Below, piece by piece: positions 14,743-22,708 of a DNA stretch of 39,876 bases. Position 1 is the first letter of the stretch; every line of letters starts with the position of its first letter. Source of the DNA: Cuniculiplasma sp052315315. Lineage in GTDB: Archaea > Thermoplasmatota > Thermoplasmata > Thermoplasmatales > Thermoplasmataceae. The notes beneath the pieces are model-generated. The model searched no databases. It was not told the DNA's origin and worked only from the letters and a program-made list of their open reading frames with translations. Both the position numbers and the translations under genes were made by a program. The stretch is from the NCBI GenBank assembly GCA_052315315.1, contig JBLSDE010000014.1, positions 1-39,876 on the forward strand, read 5' to 3'.

Positions 14743-16505
14743 TATCTTTCACCCCCTATTGCCCTTATATCATTCTCAATGGATTCCATAGCGTCTTTCA
14801 CATAACTTTCCAGATCGGCATCCCTGACCTCCTTAATCCTGGAAATTTTTTCCTTGGAACGAATATTCTGAATAGCTTCCATTGTTATTCCAGATGCAAT
14901 TGCCTTTTCTATCTGCTCAGAATAGAACATTATGAGGTTCATCATAACACTCTGCTTCTTTACTGAACAGTACTGATCTACCTCATCAAAGGCGCTCTGT
15001 TGAAGATAATCCTCACGAATAATCCTTGCCACATCAAGAGTTGCCTTTTCCTTATCAGGAAGTGCATCGTAACCCACAAGCTGTACTACTTCTTGCAGTT
15101 CTGCCTCCTTCTGCAGGATTCCCATCATCTTTCCGTTTATGTCTGGCCAGTTCTTGGATACATTCTCCCCAAACCAGGGAAGAAGATCTGAAAGGTAAAG
15201 AGAATATGAATTCAACCAGTTGATGGATGGGAAATGCCTCCTTGAAGCCAGAGATGCATCCAGTGCCCAGAAAACCCTGGTGACTCTCAGTGTATTTTGG
15301 GAAACTGGCTCGGAAATATCTCCGCCTGGTGGCGATACTGCCCCAACAATAGTGATTGATCCGTTTCTGTCTGGTGATCCGTCTATGATTGCATTTCCTG
15401 ATCTTTCATAGAATTCCGAAAGTCTTCTTCCCAGGTATGCAGGATAACCCTCTTCACCAGGCATCTCTTCAAGCCTTCCTGAGATTTCTCTCAAAGCTTC
15501 TGCCCACCTTGATGTGCTGTCAGCCATCAAGGCTATTCCATACCCCATGTCACGGTAGTATTCTGCAATGGATATACCTGTATAGATACTTGCCTCCCTT
15601 GCGGCCACTGGCATGTTTGAGGTGTTTGCAATTAGTATTGTCCTCTCCATCAAGGGCTTTCCACTCTTCGGGTCCTGAAGTTCCGGGAAGGTGGTCAGAA
15701 TTTCTGTCATTTCATTTCCTCTCTCACCACAGCCCACATATACAACTATATCACTGTCTGCCCATTTTGAAAGCTGATGCTGCACCACTGTCTTACCAGA
15801 CCCAAAGGGCCCTGGTACTGCTACAGTTCCACCCTTTGCAACAGGAAACAGTGTATCTATAACTCTCTGACCCGTGATTAGTGGTATAGATGGGGGTAAC
15901 TTGGATTTAACCCCTCTTATTGATCTTACAGGCCATTCCTGTCTCATGGTTAATTTAGTAACTTCTTCCTTTCCTTTGATGTGTGCGAAAACGTCAGTTA
16001 TCTTCATCTTTCCTTCTATTATTTCCTCTACAACTCCAGAAACATTGAAAGGAGCCATTATTTTATGTTCAATAAGTGATGTTTCCTGTACCGTACCAAG
16101 AATCTGCCTGGGTTTTATAACATCCCCTTTCTTAACTGCAGGTACAAAGTCCCATTCCTTTTGAGTATCAAGTGGAGATGCTGTATACCCTCTTCTTATG
16201 AAATCACCGGTCTTGTCCCTTATAACATCAAGTGGTCTCTGAATACCGTCGTATATGGATTTCAGAAGCCCAGGACCTAATTCCACTGACAGTGGCCTTC
16301 CGGTTGTTTCAACCTTTTCTCCCGGTTTTATTCCACTGGTATCCTCATAGACCTGTATTGTTGCACGGTTTCCTGTGATTCTTATGATTTCCCCGACGAG
16401 ATTCATCTCTCCAACTCTGACCACGTCGTACATCTTGGAACCTTCAATATCTTCAGCTGTCACAACAGGGCCTGAAACCCTGACAATTTTACCCATATTT
16501 TTCAC
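14742..16505 (-). CDS. atpA: A-type ATP synthase subunit A (catalytic)
   Basis: The 587-residue catalytic subunit hydrolyses or makes ATP. The P-loop is GPFGSGKT (residues 232-239), the catalytic Glu follows in GCGERGNEM, and the Walker B region is in YGIALMADSTSRWAEALREISGRLEEMPGEEGYP. The length is normal for an uninterrupted protein: there is no intein at the P-loop, although atpA of Thermoplasma is known to carry one there. ATG 16505 overlaps the stop of atpF (ATGA); MGKIV at 16496 is an alternative start. Confidence 0.97.
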   Translation of the reverse strand: MKNMGKIVRVSGPVVTAEDIEGSKMYDVVRVGEMNLVGEIIRITGNRATIQVYEDTSGIKPGEKVETTGRPLSVELGPGLLKSIYDGIQRPLDVIRDKTGDFIRRGYTASPLDTQKEWDFVPAVKKGDVIKPRQILGTVQETSLIEHKIMAPFNVSGVVEEIIEGKMKITDVFAHIKGKEEVTKLTMRQEWPVRSIRGVKSKLPPSIPLITGQRVIDTLFPVAKGGTVAVPGPFGSGKTVVQHQLSKWADSDIVVYVGCGERGNEMTEILTTFPELQDPKSGKPLMERTILIANTSNMPVAAREASIYTGISIAEYYRDMGYGIALMADSTSRWAEALREISGRLEEMPGEEGYPAYLGRRLSEFYERSGNAIIDGSPDRNGSITIVGAVSPPGGDISEPVSQNTLRVTRVFWALDASLASRRHFPSINWLNSYSLYLSDLLPWFGENVSKNWPDINGKMMGILQKEAELQEVVQLVGYDALPDKEKATLDVARIIREDYLQQSAFDEVDQYCSVKKQSVMMNLIMFYSEQIEKAIASGITMEAIQNIRSKEKISRIKEVRDADLESYVKDAMESIENDIRAIGGER

Positions 16506-16831
16506 CTTCCTATATCAACGCCCAGTATCCTTTTTGCCATGGCAGATAAAGATTCCTCGTTATCCTCTCCTGGTAAAGGAATGAACATAATCAGCGGATT
16601 CATTATACTCTCATAATATGTCATGAGTCTTCGGTCCATATATTTCTTAAGACTCTCGCTGACGAAAATTACTGAGTATTTTTTTGATTTTGATAATTCC
16701 TCCAGTTTTGCAACACCTTCTTCACCTGAATACTCATAGGAGTCCGCTATTCCTATTAGCCTGAAACCAAGTGAAACTGATCTTTCACCTATTACGCAAA
16801 TTTTTCCTGAACTTTCACTTAACTTTTCCAT
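16502..16831 (-). CDS. atpF: A-type ATP synthase subunit F (central stalk)
   Basis: A 109-residue protein of the Rossmann-like F subunit family that binds subunit D in the rotor. It starts with the typical strand KICVIGERSVSLGFRLIGI, followed by a region on a strand such as YSVIFVSESL and the C-terminal helix with AKRILGVDI. It overlaps atpA by 4 nt and atpC by 1 nt (TAATG). Confidence 0.93.
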   Translation of the reverse strand: MEKLSESSGKICVIGERSVSLGFRLIGIADSYEYSGEEGVAKLEELSKSKKYSVIFVSESLKKYMDRRLMTYYESIMNPLIMFIPLPGEDNEESLSAMAKRILGVDIGR

Positions 16832-17886
16832 TATAGCACCAGCATCTTCAATATCTGTTCTTTCCCAAGCCCGTGAGCCTTGGCTGCAAATATTGTCCTG
16901 AGGTTGTTCCTTTCGTTCTCTGCAAGTATTATGCCGTTGAATATGGCCCCCAAAGAGTTAGACTGGGAGGCGAGTTTTGGTACATTCCTTCTAAATACCT
17001 CTTTCTTTATAAGAAATTCCAGATCACCAAGATTTACATTTTTAATATCAACGCTCTCCCCAATTCCAAATATTTTCAGCACGCTTTCTATCATGGAGGT
17101 CGAATCCTGGGAATTGTATAAATTTCTTATCTGATCAATGGAAATGTTACCAAATTCAATAATTCCTGATGTGATGGATGTAAAGTCCAGCTTAAGCTGC
17201 TTTGCCTTTATGGCTGTCATCATGTTTTTAATATCTACCTGCTCTCTGAAATAGTATCTAAGTGGCTCCTCGTCGCCCCTGTAAAATTTTACTGAATCGA
17301 TGAGCCTGGAAAAGTATGCTACATCCAAAGCATACAGTAAAACCGAAACGTCCTTCTCCTTTCTGTATTCGTCAATAAACCTGAGCATATAGACGCCGTA
17401 ACCAAGTTTGGTCAAATATTTTGTAATGCTTTCCACGTCGTTTTCATTTATCATCAGGGAGTAATCTTCCTTCGTTATGAGATTGCTGGTAAGTCCTATG
17501 GGAAACCTCTTGGAATCCACGATAAACAGATCATCCCTATCCACCTTCTTACCAAGGGACTTGGCTGTGATTATACTCTTTATGCTATCTATATCCCATC
17601 TGGAAACGTAACTTCTTATGGGTTCCATTGCTCCAGAAGGCGGGGCTTCTACTATCCTGAGAATAAAGGATATCATCCTTCTTGTGGAGGCCAGTTCTAG
17701 AAGATCATAGCCCTGATAAAATGTGGAAAGTGCTTTCAAATGTTCCTGGTACGGAGTGCCGTCTAAAATTGCAATTATATCAGTTGGATTTTTAGCATCA
17801 ATTATTGCATTGAACTGATCCTGAGTCAAAAGCTCATTTTTTAGAACTCTGGCCTTGGCTGCAGAACCTGCATAAGTTGCATCCAT
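16831..17886 (-). CDS. atpC: A-type ATP synthase subunit C (rotor cap, d-type)
   Basis: A 351-residue, nearly all-helical protein, the family's usual length. It sits between the central stalk and the c ring. Recognisable features are the start DATYAGSAAKARVLKNELL, with repeated three-helix units, and AKQLKLDF in the middle (ADP/metal-free DUF-like repeats of the family are not otherwise visible). Its place between E and F in the operon supports the call. Its ATG overlaps the stop of atpE by one base (TAATG). Confidence 0.92.
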   Translation of the reverse strand: MDATYAGSAAKARVLKNELLTQDQFNAIIDAKNPTDIIAILDGTPYQEHLKALSTFYQGYDLLELASTRRMISFILRIVEAPPSGAMEPIRSYVSRWDIDSIKSIITAKSLGKKVDRDDLFIVDSKRFPIGLTSNLITKEDYSLMINENDVESITKYLTKLGYGVYMLRFIDEYRKEKDVSVLLYALDVAYFSRLIDSVKFYRGDEEPLRYYFREQVDIKNMMTAIKAKQLKLDFTSITSGIIEFGNISIDQIRNLYNSQDSTSMIESVLKIFGIGESVDIKNVNLGDLEFLIKKEVFRRNVPKLASQSNSLGAIFNGIILAENERNNLRTIFAAKAHGLGKEQILKMLVL

Positions 17887-18455
17887 TAATTTGCACCCAT
17901 AATCGATAAAAGCATTTCCTCTAATTCCTGTCGGTTTTCCAGAATCAAAGAATGAAGCGTAAGATCCAGAATCCTTTTTCCATCTTTGGATATGGCCACT
18001 ATACCTATCTGTTCTTTGACCGTTTCCTCAGTTTTAAAATCACCCTCTATTTTTGAGACAATTTTTTTATCCTTTGAGGAAACTATGACTTTGCAGTTCT
18101 TGCCTAGTTCACTAAGTGCCTTAGATACAGATTCAGCGATAAAAGAATCATATCCTTTTATATCCCTAATTTTGTCGTTAAAACTCTCGGAGCTGTCAAC
18201 AAACTTTGATACCTCAGAGGATTTCTTATTCATGATTATGCTTCTATATTCCAATCTGGATTCGTCCTCTCCTCTTCTTGTAAGATTTGCCATATCCTCT
18301 TGTATCTTTTTACTCCATTTCTTCTCTATTTCGTCCATGGCATTCTTTTTATCAGTCTCAATCTTGCTCAGGTTTGACTCACACTCAGAGTTTATCCTGG
18401 CAATTTCCTTTTTACCTTTTTCTTCTATACTGGATATAATGTCTTCCGATGACAT
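17886..18455 (-). CDS. atpE: A-type ATP synthase subunit E (peripheral stalk)
   Basis: About 189 residues. The N-terminal half is a long coiled coil rich in Glu/Lys (SSIEEKGKKEIARINSECE...), the C-terminal half a small alpha/beta domain that binds the head (KCKVIVSS-like text as NCKVIVSSKDKKIV, then LDLTLHSLI). It pairs with subunit H. ATG 18455 is preferred: GTGA lies 7-8 nt upstream and the coiled coil begins at once; a GTG at 18473 in the same frame would overlap atpK. Confidence 0.9.
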   Translation of the reverse strand: MSSEDIISSIEEKGKKEIARINSECESNLSKIETDKKNAMDEIEKKWSKKIQEDMANLTRRGEDESRLEYRSIIMNKKSSEVSKFVDSSESFNDKIRDIKGYDSFIAESVSKALSELGKNCKVIVSSKDKKIVSKIEGDFKTEETVKEQIGIVAISKDGKRILDLTLHSLILENRQELEEMLLSIMGAN

Positions 18456-18462
18456 CTGTAAC

Positions 18463-18771
18463 TCACAGAACACCCTTAAGGAGAATTATACCAAGCACCA
18501 AACCTATAATCCAAAGCGTTTCCGGTATAACAAAGAATATGATAACCTGACCAAATTTTTCAGGTTTCTCGGCTATAATCCCCATACCAGACGCACCAAT
18601 TCCTTGCTGAGCCATTCCAGTTCCTATTAAACCCCCGGCTATGGCTATTGCAGCGGCTATTGCTTCAAGAGCATAGGTATAATTAACGGTTGAACCAGTA
18701 CTTGAACCAGTAGCTGGTACTGCAACCAGAGCAGCAATTGCACCTAATACCGAACCTGTATCAACAAACAT
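18463..18771 (-). CDS. atpK: A-type ATP synthase subunit K (c-ring proteolipid)
   Basis: A 102-residue membrane protein, first gene of the operon. It has an N-terminal hydrophobic segment (8-24), a helix rich in Ala/Gly (33-55, YALEAIAAAIAIAGGLIGTG), the loop QQGIGASGMGIIAEKPEKFG, and a last helix (75-98) with the ion-binding Glu84 in FFVIPETLWIIGL. Two helices form the c-subunit hairpin; the first segment may be a cleaved signal or a third helix. It starts with a short leader after the operon promoter and ends 7 nt before atpE. Confidence 0.95.
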   Translation of the reverse strand: MFVDTGSVLGAIAALVAVPATGSSTGSTVNYTYALEAIAAAIAIAGGLIGTGMAQQGIGASGMGIIAEKPEKFGQVIIFFVIPETLWIIGLVLGIILLKGVL

Positions 18772-18801
18772 GAAAATCCTGATTGCCCAATGAAGACTTT
18801 T

Positions 18802-18810
18802 TATTTAAAT
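18802..18810 (-). promoter_or_regulatory. TATA box of the ATP synthase operon
   Basis: ATTTAAATA on the minus strand, about 35 nt upstream of the atpK ATG. Transcription would start near 18780, giving a leader of 8-10 nt that includes AGGA just before the start codon. No other clear promoter is seen within the operon, where nearly all genes overlap. Confidence 0.6.
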
Positions 18811-18965
18811 TTAATTCTACGAATCTACTTTTCAGAGAACTTGTTGAGAAATAGATAAATATACCAATATTTAAATTTTTATATAATTGATTCAATAGTG
18901 ATTCTAATTCCTTGTATATATGTCATAATGGAAAACTGTTTTATGTTTTGTCCCGATTAACATAT

Positions 18966-19289
18966 ATGGACGGAGATAACTCCAAATTAAGATTTATCTT
19001 TTCTAATAAAAGTGAATTGCCCATTTCAGAAACAAGGACAATAGGGAGAGCTGATTTTGAAGGCAAGGTGGAGGATGAATTAAAGCTCCATTACATTTCA
19101 AGGGAGCAGATTAGAATATATGTTGATAGCAATGGGGCTGAAATTGAAGAACTAGAAACAAGCAAAAACGGAACATGGCTCATTTCCGGTGGAAAGGTTA
19201 CAAAACTAGAGAAGGGTAAGAGGTACAGGCTCAATGAGGGCGATGAGATAAATTTTTCAATGTCTGTAACAGTTAAGGTAGGAATGTAA
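18966..19289 (+). CDS. FHA-domain protein
   Basis: A 107-residue protein consisting of one forkhead-associated domain, which binds phosphothreonine in partner proteins. The signature residues are in order: the GR pair in TIGRADF, the SRE in YISREQIRIY, and the NG in TSKNGTWLI, followed by GDEINF. No kinase gene is close by, so the partner is unknown. ATG 18966 is chosen because the family begins here; the in-frame start at 18912 would add 18 residues without similarity. It stands alone, divergent from the ATP synthase operon. Confidence 0.88.
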   Translation: MDGDNSKLRFIFSNKSELPISETRTIGRADFEGKVEDELKLHYISREQIRIYVDSNGAEIEELETSKNGTWLISGGKVTKLEKGKRYRLNEGDEINFSMSVTVKVGM

Positions 19290-19588
19290 GTTAAAAGAAA
19301 TGAACTAAAAATAATCTCATCTAATTTCATATTGATATTTTCAATCCATTATATTTGAAATATCCTTATTTTCATTATTTATTTTATAAAAGAACGGAAA
19401 GAAGTTTTGAAGAAAAATGTGGATCATAGAATATTTGCCATTATCTTTGAGCATAACAGTTTGTGCGTATTTATTGAATTTTCTATTTGATTTTCCTTAG
19501 TGCATAAGTGAATTGATCTTTTCCAACCATAATGTCAGGAAGATATAAGGAACAATAGATTTAACTAATTCAGTTTATATCTGAAATA
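19290..19588. other. Intergenic, no gene seen
   Basis: About 300 bp of AT-rich sequence with short T runs and no plausible reading frame on either strand. A TTTAACTA sequence about 26 nt before the next gene (around 19560-19567) could be its TATA box. Confidence 0.5.
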
Positions 19589-20332
19589 GTGGCTCTTATA
19601 GAGAAAGAAAAGGATGGGAAGATTGGAGAAATCATCCTGAGCAGAATCGAAAAGCGCAATGCCCTTAATTTGAGTATGATAAGGGAAATGGTCAATATTT
19701 TCAGAGAATTTAATGATGATCCAGAGGTGAAGTTAATTTCAGTGAGATCTTCGGGCCCTGATTTTTCTGTGGGTGCGGACATAAATGAACTTCGTGATAT
19801 GAACCGTGAAGATGCCATAGATTTTAGAAAAAACATGAAGGATCTTGTATTGATGATCCGTAATAGCGGAAAAATCATTTCATTCTTTCTCAGTGGTTTT
19901 TCACTGGGAGGAGGATTTGAAATTTCCCAATGGGCTGATTTTAGAGTGGCTTCAATAGATGCAAAAATAGGACAGCCTGAGATAAAAATAGGTGTTAATG
20001 CCGGGGCAGGCGGAAATTCAGTTTTTCCAATGCATATAGGATACTCCAACGCCCTATATCTTTCCCTGACTGGAAGAATAATTGATGCCCAGAGGGCTCT
20101 GGAACTTGGTATAATTCAGGAGGTTGTGGATAACCATATTGGATATAAAAATATAATAAGGGATATAAGCGAAAGGGATGGGAGATTACTTAAGGGAATT
20201 AAGGAGGCAATGAGAGTGTCTTCACAGAATGATCTGATGGGATCCTTTGAGATGGAAGAGAGAATCTTTATAGACATCGTTCCATCTGATGAGAGCAAGA
20301 AGTCCATGGATCGGTTTCTAAATAAAAGATAA
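19589..20332 (+). CDS. Enoyl-CoA hydratase/isomerase (crotonase) family protein
   Basis: A 247-residue crotonase-fold protein. The first oxyanion-hole region is SSGPDFSVGADINEL and the second is GFSLGGGFEISQWADFRVAS with the conserved GGG. The usual catalytic Glu pair is only partly recognisable, so hydration versus another CoA reaction cannot be decided. It starts with GTG at 19589, probably leaderless given the TATA-like sequence 26 nt upstream. It stands alone between two AT-rich gaps. Confidence 0.88.
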   Translation: MALIEKEKDGKIGEIILSRIEKRNALNLSMIREMVNIFREFNDDPEVKLISVRSSGPDFSVGADINELRDMNREDAIDFRKNMKDLVLMIRNSGKIISFFLSGFSLGGGFEISQWADFRVASIDAKIGQPEIKIGVNAGAGGNSVFPMHIGYSNALYLSLTGRIIDAQRALELGIIQEVVDNHIGYKNIIRDISERDGRLLKGIKEAMRVSSQNDLMGSFEMEERIFIDIVPSDESKKSMDRFLNKR

Positions 20333-20532
20333 AAAAGAGATAAAAATGCCATGAATTAATTCCTTTAAGTTGACCTGGAAAAAATTTGGATAATGATTTT
20401 GGAAGAGAAAATTTTGAAATTAATGCAACCATTGGATCAGCGTACAATGAAAAACAAGTTATATTTTTAAAATTTCATTGAATTTTGTGGTTATGATAAT
20501 AGGTAAAGAGTTAAATATAATAATAAATTAAT

Positions 20533-21054
20533 ATGATAATGAAAAATAATGGACTGGTTGCAATACTTATGGTTATAGTCCTGGCTCTTTCAATCTCTGC
20601 AATCATTTTGCCAGAATCTGAATACAATATTGCAAATGGCAACGTATTGCTCAAGGTGTCATACAACATAGACACTTATTACTGGGGAATATCTGAACAT
20701 AGCAGTGTCAGTGCAAGAACAATATATTCAAGGGATTACTCCAATTCCACTTTCTGGTGGAATGAAAAATCGGATAATCTGGTGGATTATTTTCTCATAT
20801 CCCTTGGGGGAATTGCCATAGCAATTGCAGGTTCACTGGGAGCGTTTATAGCAAGTTTTGAGAAGAGGAGGAAAAGTGAGATCCGTGCGCTCTCGGTCAT
20901 TGCGGGTGTTGGCAGTCTTCTGGCGGTGATATTTTTCATCGTTGGGAACAACGATCTTGAAAACAAACTCGGGATTACCACAACCTTCTACTTTGGTTTC
21001 TATCTTACTGTGATAAACATCATACTATCTTTCATAGCAACTGCCATTACATAA
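20533..21054 (+). CDS. Membrane protein of unknown function, four helices
   Basis: A 173-residue protein with hydrophobic segments at about 8-27, 87-107, 121-141 and 150-172. Between the first and second lies an outer loop of about 55 residues rich in Tyr, Ser and Trp (DTYYWGISEHSS), and a basic loop EKRRKSEIR follows the second helix, which would be inside by the positive-inside rule. No family was recognised. ATG 20533 follows an AT-rich stretch with a TATA-like TTAAATATAATAA about 20 nt upstream. Confidence 0.7.
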   Translation: MIMKNNGLVAILMVIVLALSISAIILPESEYNIANGNVLLKVSYNIDTYYWGISEHSSVSARTIYSRDYSNSTFWWNEKSDNLVDYFLISLGGIAIAIAGSLGAFIASFEKRRKSEIRALSVIAGVGSLLAVIFFIVGNNDLENKLGITTTFYFGFYLTVINIILSFIATAIT

Positions 21055-21073
21055 CTATAGGAACTATGTCAGA

Positions 21074-21084
21074 TTATATATAAA
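21074..21084 (+). promoter_or_regulatory. TATA box of prs-kptA
   Basis: TTATATATAAA centred 26 nt before ATG 21105, the expected distance for a leaderless archaeal message. Confidence 0.6.
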
Positions 21085-21104
21085 ATTGAAATATCACCAT
21101 TATA

Positions 21105-21965
21105 ATGTACATAGTTTCTACTCAAAAAACCTCAGATTTTGCTGGAAAGATGGCAGCCAGGTCAATGCTTCATTTAAGTTACGTTGAAAAGAAAAGGTTT
21201 CCAGATGGGGAGATGTATGTAAGGGTGCCTGAGAAATTGCAGAGCCAGGATGTAATTGTGGTTGGAAATACTCGTTCAGATGAGGAAATCCTGGAGCTAC
21301 TTCTACTTCTCAATGCCATAGAAGAACAAAAGCCATCACGAACTACCATCGTGATCCCATATTTTGGATATTCGAGACAGCATACCATATACAAGGAAGG
21401 AGAGGCCATATCCTCCAAGGTTCTGATGCGTGCCATTTCGAACTCAGTTGATAGAATCGTCACTGTGGATATCCACGATGAGGCTTCATTCAAATATACG
21501 GATAAGGAGTGTTATGATTTTAAGGCCGCTAAAACAATAGCGAAGTCACACAGAGGACACGGTATCGACATGGTTATTGCGCCTGATGATGGTGCACTGA
21601 AAAGAGCTGAGATTGTTTCTGCTGAGCTTAAGGTCCCAAGTACCTATCTCCATAAGAAGAGGATAAATTCCACAACGGTGGAGTATGAGAAACAGGATAT
21701 CGATGTGAAGGGGAAAAATTTACTGCTGGTTGACGACATTATTTCCACTGGCGGTACCATTCTAAGATCAGTTGAAATTTTGAAGAATGCAGGCGCTAAA
21801 AAAATATTTGTGGCAGCTACACACGGACTATTTGTGAATGGAGCGGCTCAAAAGATAAGTAAGGTTGCAGATGGACTTTCTGTGACGGATACAATAATGA
21901 CTGATTACAGCACAATGAACGTATCTGATGATGTTGCTGATTATCTTGGAGGGAATAAACAATGA
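21105..21965 (+). CDS. prs: Ribose-phosphate pyrophosphokinase (PRPP synthetase)
   Basis: Makes PRPP from ribose 5-phosphate and ATP for nucleotide, His and Trp synthesis. The 286 residues fit the short archaeal (class III-like) type. Motifs: KRFPDGEMYVRV, IPYFGYSRQHT (the ATP-binding loop with Arg and Gln), VDIHDEASFKYT, and the PRPP loop LLVDDIISTGGT. The TATA box lies 26 nt upstream. It overlaps kptA by 4 nt (ATGA). Confidence 0.96.
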   Translation: MYIVSTQKTSDFAGKMAARSMLHLSYVEKKRFPDGEMYVRVPEKLQSQDVIVVGNTRSDEEILELLLLLNAIEEQKPSRTTIVIPYFGYSRQHTIYKEGEAISSKVLMRAISNSVDRIVTVDIHDEASFKYTDKECYDFKAAKTIAKSHRGHGIDMVIAPDDGALKRAEIVSAELKVPSTYLHKKRINSTTVEYEKQDIDVKGKNLLLVDDIISTGGTILRSVEILKNAGAKKIFVAATHGLFVNGAAQKISKVADGLSVTDTIMTDYSTMNVSDDVADYLGGNKQ

Positions 21966-22708
21966 ATGAGGAAAAGGAACTCAGGATATGCAATGTTGAC
22001 GGCCCCTTCAGGGGTTTCAAGTGCCCCATGTGCGGGGAACCGGGAAGAAGGCTCATGTTCCCTGACGAGGTGTGGGCAATTGGTAGAATTCTGGCAGGAA
22101 TGCTGAGGCATTTTCCTGAAAACTATGGTATAAGGCTTGATTCCCACGGTTATGGGAAGATCTATTCCATAGTTCCCGCAATAAAGGCCCAAAGGAGAAG
22201 ATACGGGTGGCTCACTCCTTTGCACATTGAATCTCTGGGTCTAACAGACGAGAAAGGCAGGTACCAGGTGAATGAAAAAAAGGAAATAAGGGCAACTTAC
22301 GACCATACAATTCCTGTTGATCTTTCCGACCTTCCAACTTCTGAGGTACCAGATATATTGTATTATCAGACAACGCCTGAAGAATATGAGCTCATAAGGG
22401 AAACTGGAATAAGCCCTTCCGATAAAACATATATTCACATGTCGTCAACCTTCAGAAAGGCATACGTCTCAGGTAGATTCCACGTGGATAATCCCCTAAT
22501 AATAGGTATAAATAAGGCAAAAATGGATAGGGCTGAAAAGCCAATATACAGGGCTTCCAAAGAAGTTTTTCTCACAATGGAAATACCCCCAGAATGCATC
22601 CAGGAGATAGAACAGGAGAGCGTAACCCTGACCGATGATGAACTTGAGGAGATAGAACAGGTAAAAAGAAGAAGAGAGAGAAGGGTTATGGGGGAACACC
22701 TGGACTGA
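21962..22708 (+). CDS. kptA: RNA 2'-phosphotransferase (Tpt1/KptA family)
   Basis: KptA removes an internal 2'-phosphate from RNA using NAD+. The 248 residues start with a Cys-containing stretch (Cys10, then CPMCGEPG at 21-28), the small N-terminal zinc element common in archaeal members. The catalytic domain shows LRHFPENYGIRLD (Arg-His), the segment ending EIRATYDHTIP (second Arg) and HMSSTFRKAYVSGR (third Arg), the NAD-binding set. A Glu-rich tail ends the protein. Archaea splice tRNA without leaving a 2'-phosphate, so the natural substrate is not known; coupling with prs could reflect handling of ribose phosphates, an inference. Its end overlaps the next gene tail to tail by 23 bp. Confidence 0.93.
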   Translation: MNEEKELRICNVDGPFRGFKCPMCGEPGRRLMFPDEVWAIGRILAGMLRHFPENYGIRLDSHGYGKIYSIVPAIKAQRRRYGWLTPLHIESLGLTDEKGRYQVNEKKEIRATYDHTIPVDLSDLPTSEVPDILYYQTTPEEYELIRETGISPSDKTYIHMSSTFRKAYVSGRFHVDNPLIIGINKAKMDRAEKPIYRASKEVFLTMEIPPECIQEIEQESVTLTDDELEEIEQVKRRRERRVMGEHLD

